Shown piece after piece: positions 27,409-36,538 of a stretch of 64,000 nt of DNA. The DNA is from Glutamicibacter sp. B1 (GTDB lineage: Bacteria; Actinomycetota; Actinomycetes; Actinomycetales; Micrococcaceae): the NCBI RefSeq assembly GCF_039602135.1, contig NZ_CP125942.1, positions 434,001-498,000 of the forward strand, read 5' to 3'. How positions within the stretch are numbered: the first letter of the stretch is position 1; each line of letters starts with the position of its first letter. Both the position numbers and the translations under genes were made by a program. Under the pieces are notes generated by a model. That model saw nothing but the letters and a program-made list of their open reading frames with translations, did not search any database and had not been told where the DNA came from.

Positions 27409-28348
27409 CCCAAGCACGAATATCATCAACTGCGTCTTTATAGAAGATCGAGAACTGTTCGATGGTCACATAGCCAATATGCGGGGTGGCAATGACACCG
27501 CGAGTCTTGAGTAACTGATTCTTGGCAGGCAACGGTTCGACGTCAAAAACGTCAACGGCAGCCAAATACAGCAGTTCGTTTTCAAGAGCCGCAATGAGCG
27601 CATCGGTCTGCACAATCCGGCTGCGCGAGGTATTGACCAAAATGGACTCCGGGCGCATCCAGGCCAACTGTTTTGCACCAATGACACCGGTGCTACGCTC
27701 CGAGAGTTTCAGATGCACACTCACGATGTCGCTGGTGGCAAACAACTCAGCCTCGGACACCAACTCCACACCGACCTCGGTGGCCCGAGCCTTGGTGAGG
27801 TTCTGGCTGTAGGAAATAACTCGCATGCCGAAGGCCAAGCCAACCTTTGCCACCTTTGAACCCAAGTTACCCAGCCCGTAGACACCGAGGGTTTTTCCTG
27901 ACAATCCTATGCCGAAACTCGACTGCCATGGTGTGCTCTCGGAACGTGGGTTCTCTGAAGAGAATAGTTCTACGTCCAACCGGCGGGCAGCGGCCAAGAT
28001 CAAAGCCCACGTATGTTCCACCGCATCCGTGGCGATATAGCCGGTATGTGAGACCACAACACCGTGCGCGGCTGCGGCTTCTAGGTCGATAGAACCATTG
28101 CGTCGCCCGGTGGTGACTAACAGTTTCAACTGCGGTAACAATTCAAATCGGGATGCCGGGAATGGTGTGCGCTCGCGCATGGCCACGATGACGTCAAAGT
28201 CTTTGAGCACCGTGCAGACGGCCACATCATCATGTCCGAGGTGCTCGGTAAATACTGTTAGCTCAGCGTTGAGCTCAGTCGCCAGTCCTTCAAAATCTGC
28301 GAGGTCGGTGGCAACGTTCTGGTAGTCATCCAAAATGGCAATGCGCAT
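27377..28348 (-). CDS. D-2-hydroxyacid dehydrogenase family protein
   Basis: The predicted protein is 323 aa. The NAD-binding fold begins KTLGVYGLGNLGSKVAKVG. The catalytic residues of the family are in place: Arg in VNTSRSRIV, Glu in DVFDVEPLP and His in ATPHIGYV. The N-terminal MRIAILDDYQNVA is typical of a clade of phosphoglycerate-dehydrogenase-like enzymes with unknown substrate. The residues 'NTSRSRIV' replace the more usual NTARG. Monocistronic; the 3' end overlaps the PAP2 gene on the other strand. Confidence 0.88.
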   Translation of the reverse strand: MRIAILDDYQNVATDLADFEGLATELNAELTVFTEHLGHDDVAVCTVLKDFDVIVAMRERTPFPASRFELLPQLKLLVTTGRRNGSIDLEAAAAHGVVVSHTGYIATDAVEHTWALILAAARRLDVELFSSENPRSESTPWQSSFGIGLSGKTLGVYGLGNLGSKVAKVGLAFGMRVISYSQNLTKARATEVGVELVSEAELFATSDIVSVHLKLSERSTGVIGAKQLAWMRPESILVNTSRSRIVQTDALIAALENELLYLAAVDVFDVEPLPAKNQLLKTRGVIATPHIGYVTIEQFSIFYKDAVDDIRAWAKGSPIRVLS

Positions 28349-28428
28349 GAGTTCATCCTAGGTGTTTCCACGTTCTAGCGACGCGTTTTTTACTTCGTTG
28401 ATCACCATTGAGCATTTGTAGGACAAAT

Positions 28429-28459
28429 GGGTGGCCGGAGCTCACAGCACCGGCCACCC
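28429..28459 (-). terminator. Terminator below the metallophosphoesterase gene
   Basis: A 10-bp perfect stem, GGGTGGCCGG (28429-28438) with CCGGCCACCC (28450-28459). On the minus strand it is followed by ATTTGTCC. It sits 15 bp past the stop at 28475. Confidence 0.75.
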
Positions 28460-28474
28460 ATGACAGATTGAAAA

Positions 28475-30334
28475 CTAGTTGGTGACTTCGAATTCAAGCT
28501 TGTCGGTGAAGGAACGACCATGAACATCGGTGGCCGTTACCTGCGCGGTGTGCGATCCGACTTTGAGGTTATTTGGCAATTCAAGACGCCACAGGTGACT
28601 GGTCTTTTCAGCCAACCCACCGCCATGAACGAACTGCTCAGCGATCGCAACTGGATCCGAATACGGGGCACCAGTCAGTGCAGTCTCACCGGTCAGTGAT
28701 TGGGTGCGAACCGACTTGACCGGGGCTTTTCCATCAAGGGAAATCTTCACAGTGGACCCGGTGCTGCCCATCCAGAAGTTAGTGGTAACCCAAGTGTCTT
28801 TGGCCAAGTCAGCACGGCTCACCGACAGTGGGTTCTTCAAAGCTGGTACGGTGCCATATTCCTTGTCCACATTCTCTTCGTACCATGCACGGTACTTGGG
28901 AGTGTTCAGCCCTACGGCCATCTGCTTGTTGTCATCACCGCCGGTGGGGGTAAAGCGTTCGGTGATTTTTGAGTTCTTGATGTCCAAGGTCAGCACGCCT
29001 GGAGGAGTTCCGTCGCGCTGGATGGACGTCGGATAGCCGTTCTCGGTGACCCGTCCGTCGTACCACTGACCGGCAACCGCTGGAACCGTCAGGTGGGTGA
29101 ATGGCAAGCCAGCTTCGCCAACCTCGTCCAGCCATCCCTTCATCAAGTCACCCTTACGAAGATTCTCGGACATGTGGGTATGACCGCCTAGGGAAACGAC
29201 CTCGCGACCCTTGAGGATCTTATAGATATCCTTGACCTCTTTGGTGCTGTGTTCATCGTTGTAGAAGAATTCCAACAATGGGCTGTGGCCGGCCAGAACA
29301 ATTGCCTTGTTCTTTGGAACCTTGGCAATGTCGGCTCGCAACCATTCAAGTTGCTGCTTGCCTAGCTGGTAGGTGTAATCGCTACGCTTGGCCGGAACCT
29401 TGGTGGGGTACTCGATGGTATTCAACGCAACCACGTGCGTCTTACCGGTGTCGTAAGAGTAGTACTCGGGACCAAGCTTGGCGCGGAAGGTAGCGAATTC
29501 GTGCACTCCATCGAGGGAATCGAAGTCGATATCGTGGTTTCCTGGGAGGAAACGGGCTGGGCCGTTGAGCATGGAGGTGAGTTCGCGGGTCTGGGCGAAC
29601 ACGGACAGGTCATTGCCGACAAGATCTCCGATGAATAGGGCGCCACAGCCGGTGTAGTCGGTGCGGGCTGCTAGGTCCGCGAAAGCACCCTTGCGGGCGT
29701 ATTCGACTTCCTTCTGGTTATAGGTCTGTACGTCGGCGCCGATAGCGCAGCTTTGATCTGGCGACTGGGTAGCCGCGCTACGAACCATCGGGAAGTTTAC
29801 TGCTTCAGGCAATTCCCCGGTTGGCGCAATGCCACCGTACTTCAACTTGGGTGAACCTTCTGGTAAGTGAATGTAGGAGAACTGTGCGACATTGTCATCA
29901 TCGACTGGCACCTGGAAACCGCGTGGCTGGGTGACGAAAGCGGTCATATTCTCAAAGACGGGCAACTTGTAGCGTCCTTGGCCGTCGGTGGTCACTACAT
30001 CGCGACTGTTGGAAACGGTGACGTTGGGCAGGCCTGGCTCGTTGGCGTCCTGCTTGGAGTTCTTATTGCTGTCTTCGAAGACAACTCCTTCAAGGGTTTT
30101 GTCTTTGGCAGCGACCTTTTCATCCTTGGCGCGAACAACTTGAACTGAGCCTCGGTAGGCTGAAGAGTTCCAGTCGGACGTGGTCTTAGCTACTGGCTCT
30201 GTAGCTGGTGTTGGATCGGGTGATGAATTGGCGGCTGTGAGACCTGCTGAAGCTGCAAGGACAACGAGCGTGCCTGCAGTGATGCGTAGTGGGGTGATTT
30301 GATTGGTTTTGCCGGGTCGAGCGAAGAATTTCAC
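28475..30334 (-). CDS. Secreted calcineurin-like metallophosphoesterase
   Basis: The predicted protein is 619 aa. An N-terminal basic segment and hydrophobic core (residues ~17-36) serve as export signal. A SdrD-B/prealbumin-like beta domain follows (LEGVVFEDSNKNSKQDANEPGLPNVTVS, residues ~80-135). Then comes the metallophosphoesterase core: GDLVGN, PGNHDIDF, AGHSPL and GGHTHMSEN, which bind the two metals. The C-terminal region is an Ig-like beta domain. This is the layout of extracellular phosphoesterases with MPPE N- and C-terminal domains. Substrate unknown. GAGGA upstream supports the ATG at 30334. Confidence 0.88.
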   Translation of the reverse strand: MKFFARPGKTNQITPLRITAGTLVVLAASAGLTAANSSPDPTPATEPVAKTTSDWNSSAYRGSVQVVRAKDEKVAAKDKTLEGVVFEDSNKNSKQDANEPGLPNVTVSNSRDVVTTDGQGRYKLPVFENMTAFVTQPRGFQVPVDDDNVAQFSYIHLPEGSPKLKYGGIAPTGELPEAVNFPMVRSAATQSPDQSCAIGADVQTYNQKEVEYARKGAFADLAARTDYTGCGALFIGDLVGNDLSVFAQTRELTSMLNGPARFLPGNHDIDFDSLDGVHEFATFRAKLGPEYYSYDTGKTHVVALNTIEYPTKVPAKRSDYTYQLGKQQLEWLRADIAKVPKNKAIVLAGHSPLLEFFYNDEHSTKEVKDIYKILKGREVVSLGGHTHMSENLRKGDLMKGWLDEVGEAGLPFTHLTVPAVAGQWYDGRVTENGYPTSIQRDGTPPGVLTLDIKNSKITERFTPTGGDDNKQMAVGLNTPKYRAWYEENVDKEYGTVPALKNPLSVSRADLAKDTWVTTNFWMGSTGSTVKISLDGKAPVKSVRTQSLTGETALTGAPYSDPVAIAEQFVHGGGLAEKTSHLWRLELPNNLKVGSHTAQVTATDVHGRSFTDKLEFEVTN

Positions 30335-30501
30335 GTGCGTTCCTCCGGGGTGGTGACAATCTGCCGGCCCGTTGACCGGCCTTTGCCCACGCTGTCAATC
30401 TAAGGTGAATAACAGCCCATCCTCAGGTAATCTCGAATAATCGATTCTGTTAATACTTGCAAGGTGTCTTGGGCGTATTTAGATATAACCGACCAGAGAA
30501 C

Positions 30502-31643
30502 ATGGATGTGATCATGGAGATCAGTAATGCACTGCTACAAGGGCAGCGCGGTCGACGACTGCTGTGGGAGTTCGCTGTGGCAAGCGAAGCTGAACTGATT
30601 CCTGAACAGAACCCTCACCCGCTCTTTGAGGGAATGTTCTATGCTTCTTACCAGCTAGAAAAGGCTCGGGGCGATAGTGTGGTGATGTTCGGTCCGGGAG
30701 CAGACGACGGCCACATGACCAGTGTGAGTGTGGATGAAATTGCCGAGTTGTTAGAACTTACACAGCTGATCCCGGTCACTGAACAGCTGTTAATAAGCTC
30801 ACTGAGCATCACGGTTAATGCTGCGCGCTATTGGCAAGAACCCGACGGAATAGACACTTTGCTGGATTCCGCGACGCTTAGACCTCAACTCTCACGCATT
30901 GCTGAACACCTCGCGGCTTCCGGTCAGCTTGAACCGTGGTTTGGGCCTCTCGACCGAAAGCGCAATATCGCGTGAAATTTGAAATGCCGGAGGCAGAAGA
31001 CAACACCCGACCAGTGCCTCGCACAGGTCTTGAATCTTTGCTCGCCTGGAAAGAACACTTGATCGTCACTGAGGCACATTCTGCAAAGTCCTCAAGGAAA
31101 TCTGTGATTGGAAGTATTGGCGGTGAGTGGTGGTCTGCTCCCAGTCTTTTCTTGGATCCGACCTGCGGTCAATTTACGAACAGCCAACCAGTGGGCCTTA
31201 GCTGCGTAGAAGACGGCTTCGGTTGGGAGCGGGCAAGTACCATTCTGGTAGATATTCCGAATAGTGCCAGGGTGCTAGAAATTTCCTCGGCGGAGCAGTG
31301 GGTGAATCTTTGTCACGACTATTGCATTGAGGTGACTGAGCAGAAACGTCACGATTGGTATCACGTCACCGGCCGTGATGGAGCATGGGTTATTCCGGAT
31401 TGGTTAGCGGTGTCCCGCAAATATGACGCAGTGCATCTGAGCATTGGCGCATACCTTGAGTTAGCCGGAGGATCTCTGACCGTGGATGATACTTACGCTA
31501 CGCTCATCGCAGGGTGGGATCCGGATACTACATATTGGTTCATCGACACCCTGCGCGAGGCAGAACAGGTCCAGCATTGGAACTGTCTGGATGTTAACAG
31601 CGAGGATGAGCACTGGGTTCGCGCCGAGAAAAGTGCGAGTTAA
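30502..31643 (+). pseudogene. Conserved hypothetical gene split by an apparent frameshift
   Basis: Frame 1 (30502-30975) encodes about 157 aa ending ...EPWFGPLDRKRNIA. Frame 2 continues from the same place as ...KAQYRVKFEMPEAE and runs to 31643 with features such as GGEWWSAPS, SCVEDGFGWERA, HDWYHVTGRDGAWVIPDW and AGWDPDTTYWF. A -1 shift at GACCGAAAGC (about 30952-30961) joins them into one 380-aa protein with no lost residues. I recall this as a soluble protein of unknown function in Actinobacteria, normally unbroken, but could not compare. The split may be a mutation, a sequencing error, or programmed -1 slippage at AAAG. Confidence 0.65.
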
Positions 31644-31694
31644 CGCTCTGTCACGCTGGGGGCCGCAGCAACTGAATTCTGTTCCAATAGGTTC

Positions 31695-32126
31695 ATGAGC
31701 AATGAAGCAACAAAGGAACTGGCCGCCGCAACGGAAATTGTGTTGCAACTACGTTGGTCGGATCAAGACGCATTGGGCCATGTGAACAATGCCCGCATTG
31801 TCACCCTGATGGAAGAGGCCCGCATCCGCTGGACCCGTGAAGATGGGAACACCGGAAGATTTGAATTCGGAACGGTCGTTGCTTCCATCCAGATCGACTA
31901 CAAAAGGCCGCTGTATTATCAGCCAGAACTATTGATCCGCATGGGGATCAGCCGCATCGGTAATAAGTCTTTCACTGTGCGTGGCGTCGGTTATCAGGAT
32001 GAACAGCCGGTATTTGACTCGACCACCGTGATGGTTCCTTTGGCTGCTGACGGGGTTTCCTCGCGAGTACTTAATGGCCAAGAACGGGAGTGGTTGGAAG
32101 CTTCCCTGATTCCAGCCAGTATCTAG
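31695..32126 (+). CDS. Hotdog-fold acyl-CoA thioesterase (4HBT family)
   Basis: The predicted protein is 143 aa. The 4HBT motif RWSDQDALGHVNNARIVTLMEEAR contains the catalytic Asp/Asn positions, followed by the long hotdog helix and strands VASIQIDYKRPLYY. It hydrolyses acyl-CoA thioesters; chain preference unknown. The ATG at 31695 is 51 bp after the split hypothetical gene, possibly the same transcript. Confidence 0.9.
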   Translation: MSNEATKELAAATEIVLQLRWSDQDALGHVNNARIVTLMEEARIRWTREDGNTGRFEFGTVVASIQIDYKRPLYYQPELLIRMGISRIGNKSFTVRGVGYQDEQPVFDSTTVMVPLAADGVSSRVLNGQEREWLEASLIPASI

Positions 32127-32216
32127 CGAGCGAAGAATCCATGATCTGGACCAATGACATGTGAGATGAGGAAAGAACGACTTGCGTGCGTATGAAATAA
32201 GCTCAGGAGAATTATC

Positions 32217-32486
32217 GTGTGGATCGTAGCTGGTTTTGTTGGAATCTTGGCTTTGGCTTGGATTGTCCGACTGGCAGTCAATCCGGTGGGGACAGCGGTC
32301 AACACCGTACGAGTCTTGCTTTTTCTCGCGGCGTTGGCAGTATTTCTGCTATGGCTCACCCTTAGCGATAAGCAAGATCCGAGCCATTACGAAGCTTTGT
32401 GGTTTGCAATCATCCTCGCAGGTTTATGGCTCTTGACGTTCATCTTGCCCGCGATAGTGCGTACCTTGATCCGACGGCGCAAATGA
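32217..32486 (+). CDS. Small integral membrane protein
   Basis: The predicted protein is 89 aa from a GTG preceded by CAGGAGAA at good spacing. Three hydrophobic helices (residues ~2-20, 31-49, 61-80) and a basic C-terminus RTLIRRRK. No motif. Function unknown. Convergent with pcaC. Confidence 0.65.
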   Translation: MWIVAGFVGILALAWIVRLAVNPVGTAVNTVRVLLFLAALAVFLLWLTLSDKQDPSHYEALWFAIILAGLWLLTFILPAIVRTLIRRRK

Positions 32487-32508
32487 AGCCGTACCTCCTG
32501 AACGCAAT

Positions 32509-32907
32509 TTATTGCCCTTCGTATTCGTCCAAGACCTTCTTACCGATCTTGAAGGCCACGTTGGCGGCCGGTACCGAGCAGTAGATAGCGCACTGCAGGA
32601 AGACTTCCTTGATTTCTTCCGGCGTCATTCCGTTACGCAGGGCAGCATGCACATGCATTTCTAGTTCTTCCCAGTAGCCACCGGCAATCATGGCGGTCAA
32701 GGTAATGGCACTACGGGTGGTGCGTGGCAAACCGTCGCGGGTCCAAATGGTTCCCCATGCGTAGCGGGTGATCATTTCCTGGAACTCGTCGGTGAACTCG
32801 TTTGAGTTAGTGGTGGAGCGGTCAACGTGCTCGTTGCCGAGTACTTCGCGGCGCACGGCCATGCCAGCATCGTAGGTGTCGCCCGGCAGGCGCTGGGAAT
32901 CGGTCAT
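32509..32907 (-). CDS. pcaC: 4-carboxymuconolactone decarboxylase
   Basis: The predicted protein is 132 aa of the AhpD-like carboxymuconolactone decarboxylase family. The start YDAGMAVRREVLG, the EFQEMITRYAWGTIW helix and the core LTAMIAGGYWEELEMHVHAALRNGMTPEEIKEVFLQ are typical, including the His proposed to act as general base. It turns 4-carboxymuconolactone into 3-oxoadipate enol-lactone. AAAGGAC precedes the ATG. It is a stand-alone gene 17 bp after pcaD, whereas many Actinobacteria have the two fused as pcaL. Last gene of the pobA-pcaHGBDC group. Confidence 0.95.
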   Translation of the reverse strand: MTDSQRLPGDTYDAGMAVRREVLGNEHVDRSTTNSNEFTDEFQEMITRYAWGTIWTRDGLPRTTRSAITLTAMIAGGYWEELEMHVHAALRNGMTPEEIKEVFLQCAIYCSVPAANVAFKIGKKVLDEYEGQ

Positions 32908-32924
32908 GATTGAAAAGTCCTTTG

Positions 32925-33722
32925 CTAGTGGGCAGTGAAAAAATCAACGAGAAGCGCAGCGGTCGCGACAGGGTCTTCGGCCGGGGCAAGGTGCGCCACG
33001 GCATCAATCACGGCGGCCTGCGCATTCGGCGCATGCTCTGCAACAAATTCTGCATCTGCCGGTGGGCACACCTGGTCCTGTGCTCCATTGATAGCCAAGA
33101 TTGGGTCCTTGATGTTGCCTAGCTCTTCTCGCAGGTCATATCCGGCGAGCGCACCGCAGGCGTGGGCGTAGGAGAAGCGGTCCGCATCCTGCAGGTTGTG
33201 CAGTAGCTCGGTGGAAACGATTGGGTTCTTTTCGATGAATCCCGGGGCGAACCAGCGCTGGGCGGAACCGACCACCATGGTGGGGGTGCCCGCCGTGGAG
33301 ACTAGCTCCGCGCGTTCATTCCAGCCTTCGGGGGTGCCGATTTTCGCAGCGGTGCAGATGGGGGCCAGGGCAGCGAAGGTGCCGGGGTGGTCATGAGCTA
33401 ACTGCAGGGCGGTGGCTCCGCCGATGGAAACTCCTGCGTAGTAGAGCTTCTGGGCATCATCAATGATGCGATCGGTCTTCAGCGCTTCAACCATGGTGAT
33501 CACTGAGCTGGCGAGCTCGCTCATGCTGAAGGGCTCGGTAGAAGCCTTGCTTTCTCCGTGTCCGGGCAGGTCCCAGGCGATGAGCTGGAAATGTTCCTTC
33601 AGGTAAGGAACCGCCGGTCCCCATAGGTGCAGGGACGAGGTCCCCAGTGAAGGGCCGAGGATCAGGGTTGGCAGCGTTGCGTCGGTGTGCAGCAGGGATG
33701 GGGTTAGCTGTGGGGCTGCCAT
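32925..33722 (-). CDS. pcaD: 3-oxoadipate enol-lactonase
   Basis: The predicted protein is 265 aa with an alpha/beta hydrolase fold: LILGPSLGTSSLHLW (oxyanion region), WDLPGHGES, nucleophile elbow GVSIGGATAL, then Asp (ILAINGAQDQVCPP) and His (VAHLAPAEDP). It hydrolyses 3-oxoadipate enol-lactone to 3-oxoadipate. GGGAGGAATC before 33722 fixes the start, which overlaps the pcaB stop by 19 bp. The assignment relies on the gene order as well as the sequence. Confidence 0.93.
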   Translation of the reverse strand: MAAPQLTPSLLHTDATLPTLILGPSLGTSSLHLWGPAVPYLKEHFQLIAWDLPGHGESKASTEPFSMSELASSVITMVEALKTDRIIDDAQKLYYAGVSIGGATALQLAHDHPGTFAALAPICTAAKIGTPEGWNERAELVSTAGTPTMVVGSAQRWFAPGFIEKNPIVSTELLHNLQDADRFSYAHACGALAGYDLREELGNIKDPILAINGAQDQVCPPADAEFVAEHAPNAQAAVIDAVAHLAPAEDPVATAALLVDFFTAH

Positions 33723-35110
33723 GATTCCTCCCATGCCGAGAACTCGGCAAGTACGTTGTCGGTGAAGCGTTGGGCCGAGCCGAGGTAGCCGGCTGGATCC
33801 AGCAAGTCGGTGAGCTGCTCGTCGCTGACCTGTTGCTGGTTGAGCTGGGCGCGTAGCAGTTCGCGCAGGCTGGTGCCCTCGGTGATGGATTCAAGCACGA
33901 GCTTTTGGATGGCTGGTTTGCCTCCCTCGATGACCGGTGCCAGCACGGTGGCCAGTCGTTCGGAAAGGACCGCGTCCCCGCCGAGCTTGAGGTTGCGCGC
34001 CAGCGCTTCGGTGTTGACGTTCATGCCCTTGGCTAGGGTGGCTGCATGTTCGCTGGATCCGAGGGCCAAGCGCAGTAGTTCGCGCAGGGCGGGCCATTCG
34101 GCATGCCATGCGCCGTCGGGACGTTCATCCACCGCGGTACCCGCTGCGGTGAACAAGGTGGCCACGTGACCCGGAGCGTTCAGCGCGGCACTGCGCAGCA
34201 GTACCGAATGCACCGGGTTCTGCTTTTGTGGCATCGCGGAGCTACCACCCTTGCCCGCTTCGCGAGGTTCGGTGATTTCCCCGATTTCGGGCCGGGAGGC
34301 GGTGAGTACATCGGCGCCGAAGGTGCCTAGCGCAGCAATGGCTGAGCCCAGAGCGGAGCCTGCCTGGATGATGGGCAGGCGGTTGCTGTGCCACGGGCTG
34401 GCCGGGTTGTGTAAATTCAGCCGACTAGCAAGCTCCGCGGTGAGAGCTGCGGTGGTGACATTCAATTCGGGGTGCAATGCCAGATGCTGTTCCAAGGAAG
34501 CCAGGGTTCCCACCGCCCCACCGAACTGTAGTGGAAGCTGGCTGCGAACCTCATCGAGGTTCTTGGCCGCGCTCATGATGGCCGAGAGCCAGCACGCCGC
34601 TTTGTACCCGAAGGTGGTGGGCAGGGCGTGCTGGGTCAGCGAGCGGGCGATGCACACGGTGTCCCGGTACTCGGACGCCACGTGTGCCAGTGCTTCGGCA
34701 GTGTTCTGCAATAACCGGGAGATGGCAGCCATGCTGTGTTGGGTCAGCAGCATCAGTGCGGTGTCGATGATGTCTTGGCTGGTGGCTCCACGGTGCAGAG
34801 CAGTGCTCGCGCTCGCCGGGGCACCGTCGGATGCCAGCAGGGCACGCATCATGCCCAGTAGCGGGATCAGCGCATTGGCCCCATCAGGGGTCTTGGCAGC
34901 CAGTAGGTTCAGGTCGTAGCGCGCAATGTCGCACACTGCTTCAATCGCGGCCAGATCCGCCGCGGAACACAGCCCGTTCTCCTCCTGGACTTGAACCCAA
35001 GCTAGTTCCACGGCGAACATTGCTTCAACGAACTGGGCGTCGCCTGCCAGCCCAGTTGCCGAGCCACCAGCCCAGATAGGGGATAAAAATCCGTAATCAA
35101 CACCGCTCAT
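33704..35110 (-). CDS. pcaB: 3-carboxy-cis,cis-muconate cycloisomerase
   Basis: The predicted protein is 468 aa of the fumarase/aspartase superfamily. The superfamily blocks are ALHRGATSQDIIDTA, SLTQHALPTTFGYK and the signature GGSSAMPQKQNPVHS, whose mobile Ser loop carries out catalysis. It closes carboxymuconate to 4-carboxymuconolactone. It is read between pcaG (9-bp gap) and pcaD (overlap). Length and motifs are normal. Confidence 0.95.
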   Translation of the reverse strand: MSGVDYGFLSPIWAGGSATGLAGDAQFVEAMFAVELAWVQVQEENGLCSAADLAAIEAVCDIARYDLNLLAAKTPDGANALIPLLGMMRALLASDGAPASASTALHRGATSQDIIDTALMLLTQHSMAAISRLLQNTAEALAHVASEYRDTVCIARSLTQHALPTTFGYKAACWLSAIMSAAKNLDEVRSQLPLQFGGAVGTLASLEQHLALHPELNVTTAALTAELASRLNLHNPASPWHSNRLPIIQAGSALGSAIAALGTFGADVLTASRPEIGEITEPREAGKGGSSAMPQKQNPVHSVLLRSAALNAPGHVATLFTAAGTAVDERPDGAWHAEWPALRELLRLALGSSEHAATLAKGMNVNTEALARNLKLGGDAVLSERLATVLAPVIEGGKPAIQKLVLESITEGTSLRELLRAQLNQQQVSDEQLTDLLDPAGYLGSAQRFTDNVLAEFSAWEESWQPHS

Positions 35111-35119
35111 AACTTCAGC

Positions 35120-35698
35120 CTAGCTTTCGCGCGGATAGGAGAGGAACACGGTCTCTTCCTCACCCTGCAGGTGAATATCTAGGCGTAGGGAACCGTCCGC
35201 TTCCCGGGTGGCGATCAGTGTTTTCCGCTCTGTTTCGGACAGTGATGCCAACAGTGGATCATTAGCCAGCGCCGCGGTGTCCTCCGGCAGGTAGATCCGG
35301 GTGAAAAGGCGGTTGAGCAGCCCGCGGGCGAACACCGTGAGCATGATGAACGGTGCCTTGCCTTCTTCGGTGGCTCCGGGGTTCACGGTGGTGAAAGTGT
35401 AATGCCCGATGTTATCTACCGCGGTGCGTCCCCAACCGGTGAAGGTATAACCATCACGAACCAGCGAGCCTTGTTCCGAGACAATATTTCCGGCTTCATC
35501 GGCCTGCCAGATTTCTAGCAGTGCGTCGGGAATGACCTCGCCCTTACCGTCATACACCACGCCGTGCAACCTTACCGAGTTCGGGTGTGCCTGATTGACC
35601 AACTCGTTGTCCTTCGCAAAGGGCAGCGCGTAGCCGTAGAACGGGCCGATGGTCTGTCCCGGGGTCGGGACAAGCTTCAGTTCAGGTGCCTGTGCCAT
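35120..35698 (-). CDS. pcaG: Protocatechuate 3,4-dioxygenase alpha subunit
   Basis: The predicted protein is 192 aa. It has the beta-sandwich of intradiol dioxygenases: GQTIGPFYGYALPF, VRLHGVVYDGKGEVIPDALLEIWQADEAG, and TFTTVNPG. As expected for an alpha subunit, the Tyr/His iron ligands of PcaH are not conserved. With PcaH it opens protocatechuate to 3-carboxy-cis,cis-muconate. The ATG directly abuts the pcaH stop, so the two subunits are translated together. Confidence 0.95.
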   Translation of the reverse strand: MAQAPELKLVPTPGQTIGPFYGYALPFAKDNELVNQAHPNSVRLHGVVYDGKGEVIPDALLEIWQADEAGNIVSEQGSLVRDGYTFTGWGRTAVDNIGHYTFTTVNPGATEEGKAPFIMLTVFARGLLNRLFTRIYLPEDTAALANDPLLASLSETERKTLIATREADGSLRLDIHLQGEEETVFLSYPRES

Positions 35699-36505
35699 TT
35701 AGTGCTCGCCCTCTTCCTCTTCCATCCAGGTGCGATTCGACCCGGTCAGTACGATGTCCCAGTTATAGCCGGTGGCCCATTCGTGGGAGGTGATCGAGTG
35801 ATCATAGGTCGCGACCAGTCGGTCGCGCGCATCTTGATCGGTGATCGATTGGTAGATCGGATCAAGCGCAAACAGTGGGTCACCGGGGAAGTACATCTGG
35901 GTGATCATGCGCTGGGTGAAATCGGTGCCGAACAGCGAGAAGTGAATGTGCGCCGGACGCCAGGCATTATGGTGATTCTTCCACGGGTACGGGGCCGGCT
36001 TGATGGTGGTGAAGGAGTATTCGCCGTTGGCACCGGTGATCGTGCGACCCACCCCGGTGAAGTTTGGGTCGATCGGTGCTGGATGCTGATCGCGCTTGTG
36101 CACATAGCGTCCGGCGGCGTTGGCCTGCCAGACTTCTACCAGCTGTCCGGCGACCGGACGGCCATCACCATCAAGTACTCGGCCGGAGACCACGATGCGC
36201 TCGCCGATGGGTTCACCATTGTGTTGGATGGTCAGGTCTGACTCTAGGGCGTGCACATCGCGCTGTCCGAAAGCCGGGGAGTACAGTTCGATGGTTTCTG
36301 GATCTGCGTGGTGCAGGTTCTTGGTTGGGTGGCGCAACAGGGAGGATCGGTAGGGTGCAAAGTCCACGCGTGGCTGGGTTTCAGCCTTCTTACCGGATAG
36401 CACTTGTTGCCGGTAGTCCTCATGGATGCTGGAGATTTCAGCGCTGATATCTTCCTGCGAAGCGGTGGTCGCTGCTGGATCCAGGGTCTTGTTATTGGTG
36501 CTCAT
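35699..36505 (-). CDS. pcaH: Protocatechuate 3,4-dioxygenase beta subunit
   Basis: The predicted protein is 268 aa. The non-haem Fe(III) ligands of intradiol dioxygenases are visible: Tyr134 (AGRYVHKRD), Tyr173 (PAPYPW), His186 and His188 (WRPAHIHF). Extradiol motifs are absent. The N-terminal ~45 residues are a polar extension with Asp and Glu. AAAGGAGCCACC before ATG 36505 sets the start. It lies 33 bp after pobA. Confidence 0.96.
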   Translation of the reverse strand: MSTNNKTLDPAATTASQEDISAEISSIHEDYRQQVLSGKKAETQPRVDFAPYRSSLLRHPTKNLHHADPETIELYSPAFGQRDVHALESDLTIQHNGEPIGERIVVSGRVLDGDGRPVAGQLVEVWQANAAGRYVHKRDQHPAPIDPNFTGVGRTITGANGEYSFTTIKPAPYPWKNHHNAWRPAHIHFSLFGTDFTQRMITQMYFPGDPLFALDPIYQSITDQDARDRLVATYDHSITSHEWATGYNWDIVLTGSNRTWMEEEEGEH

Positions 36506-36538
36506 GGTGGCTCCTTTCAAAAGAATTTTTGGTGTGGG

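Noticed and set aside
33704..35110. Long opposite-strand frame (34251-34919) over pcaB
   Set aside because: pcaB has all superfamily motifs; the opposite frame is Ser/Ala/Arg-rich without a family.
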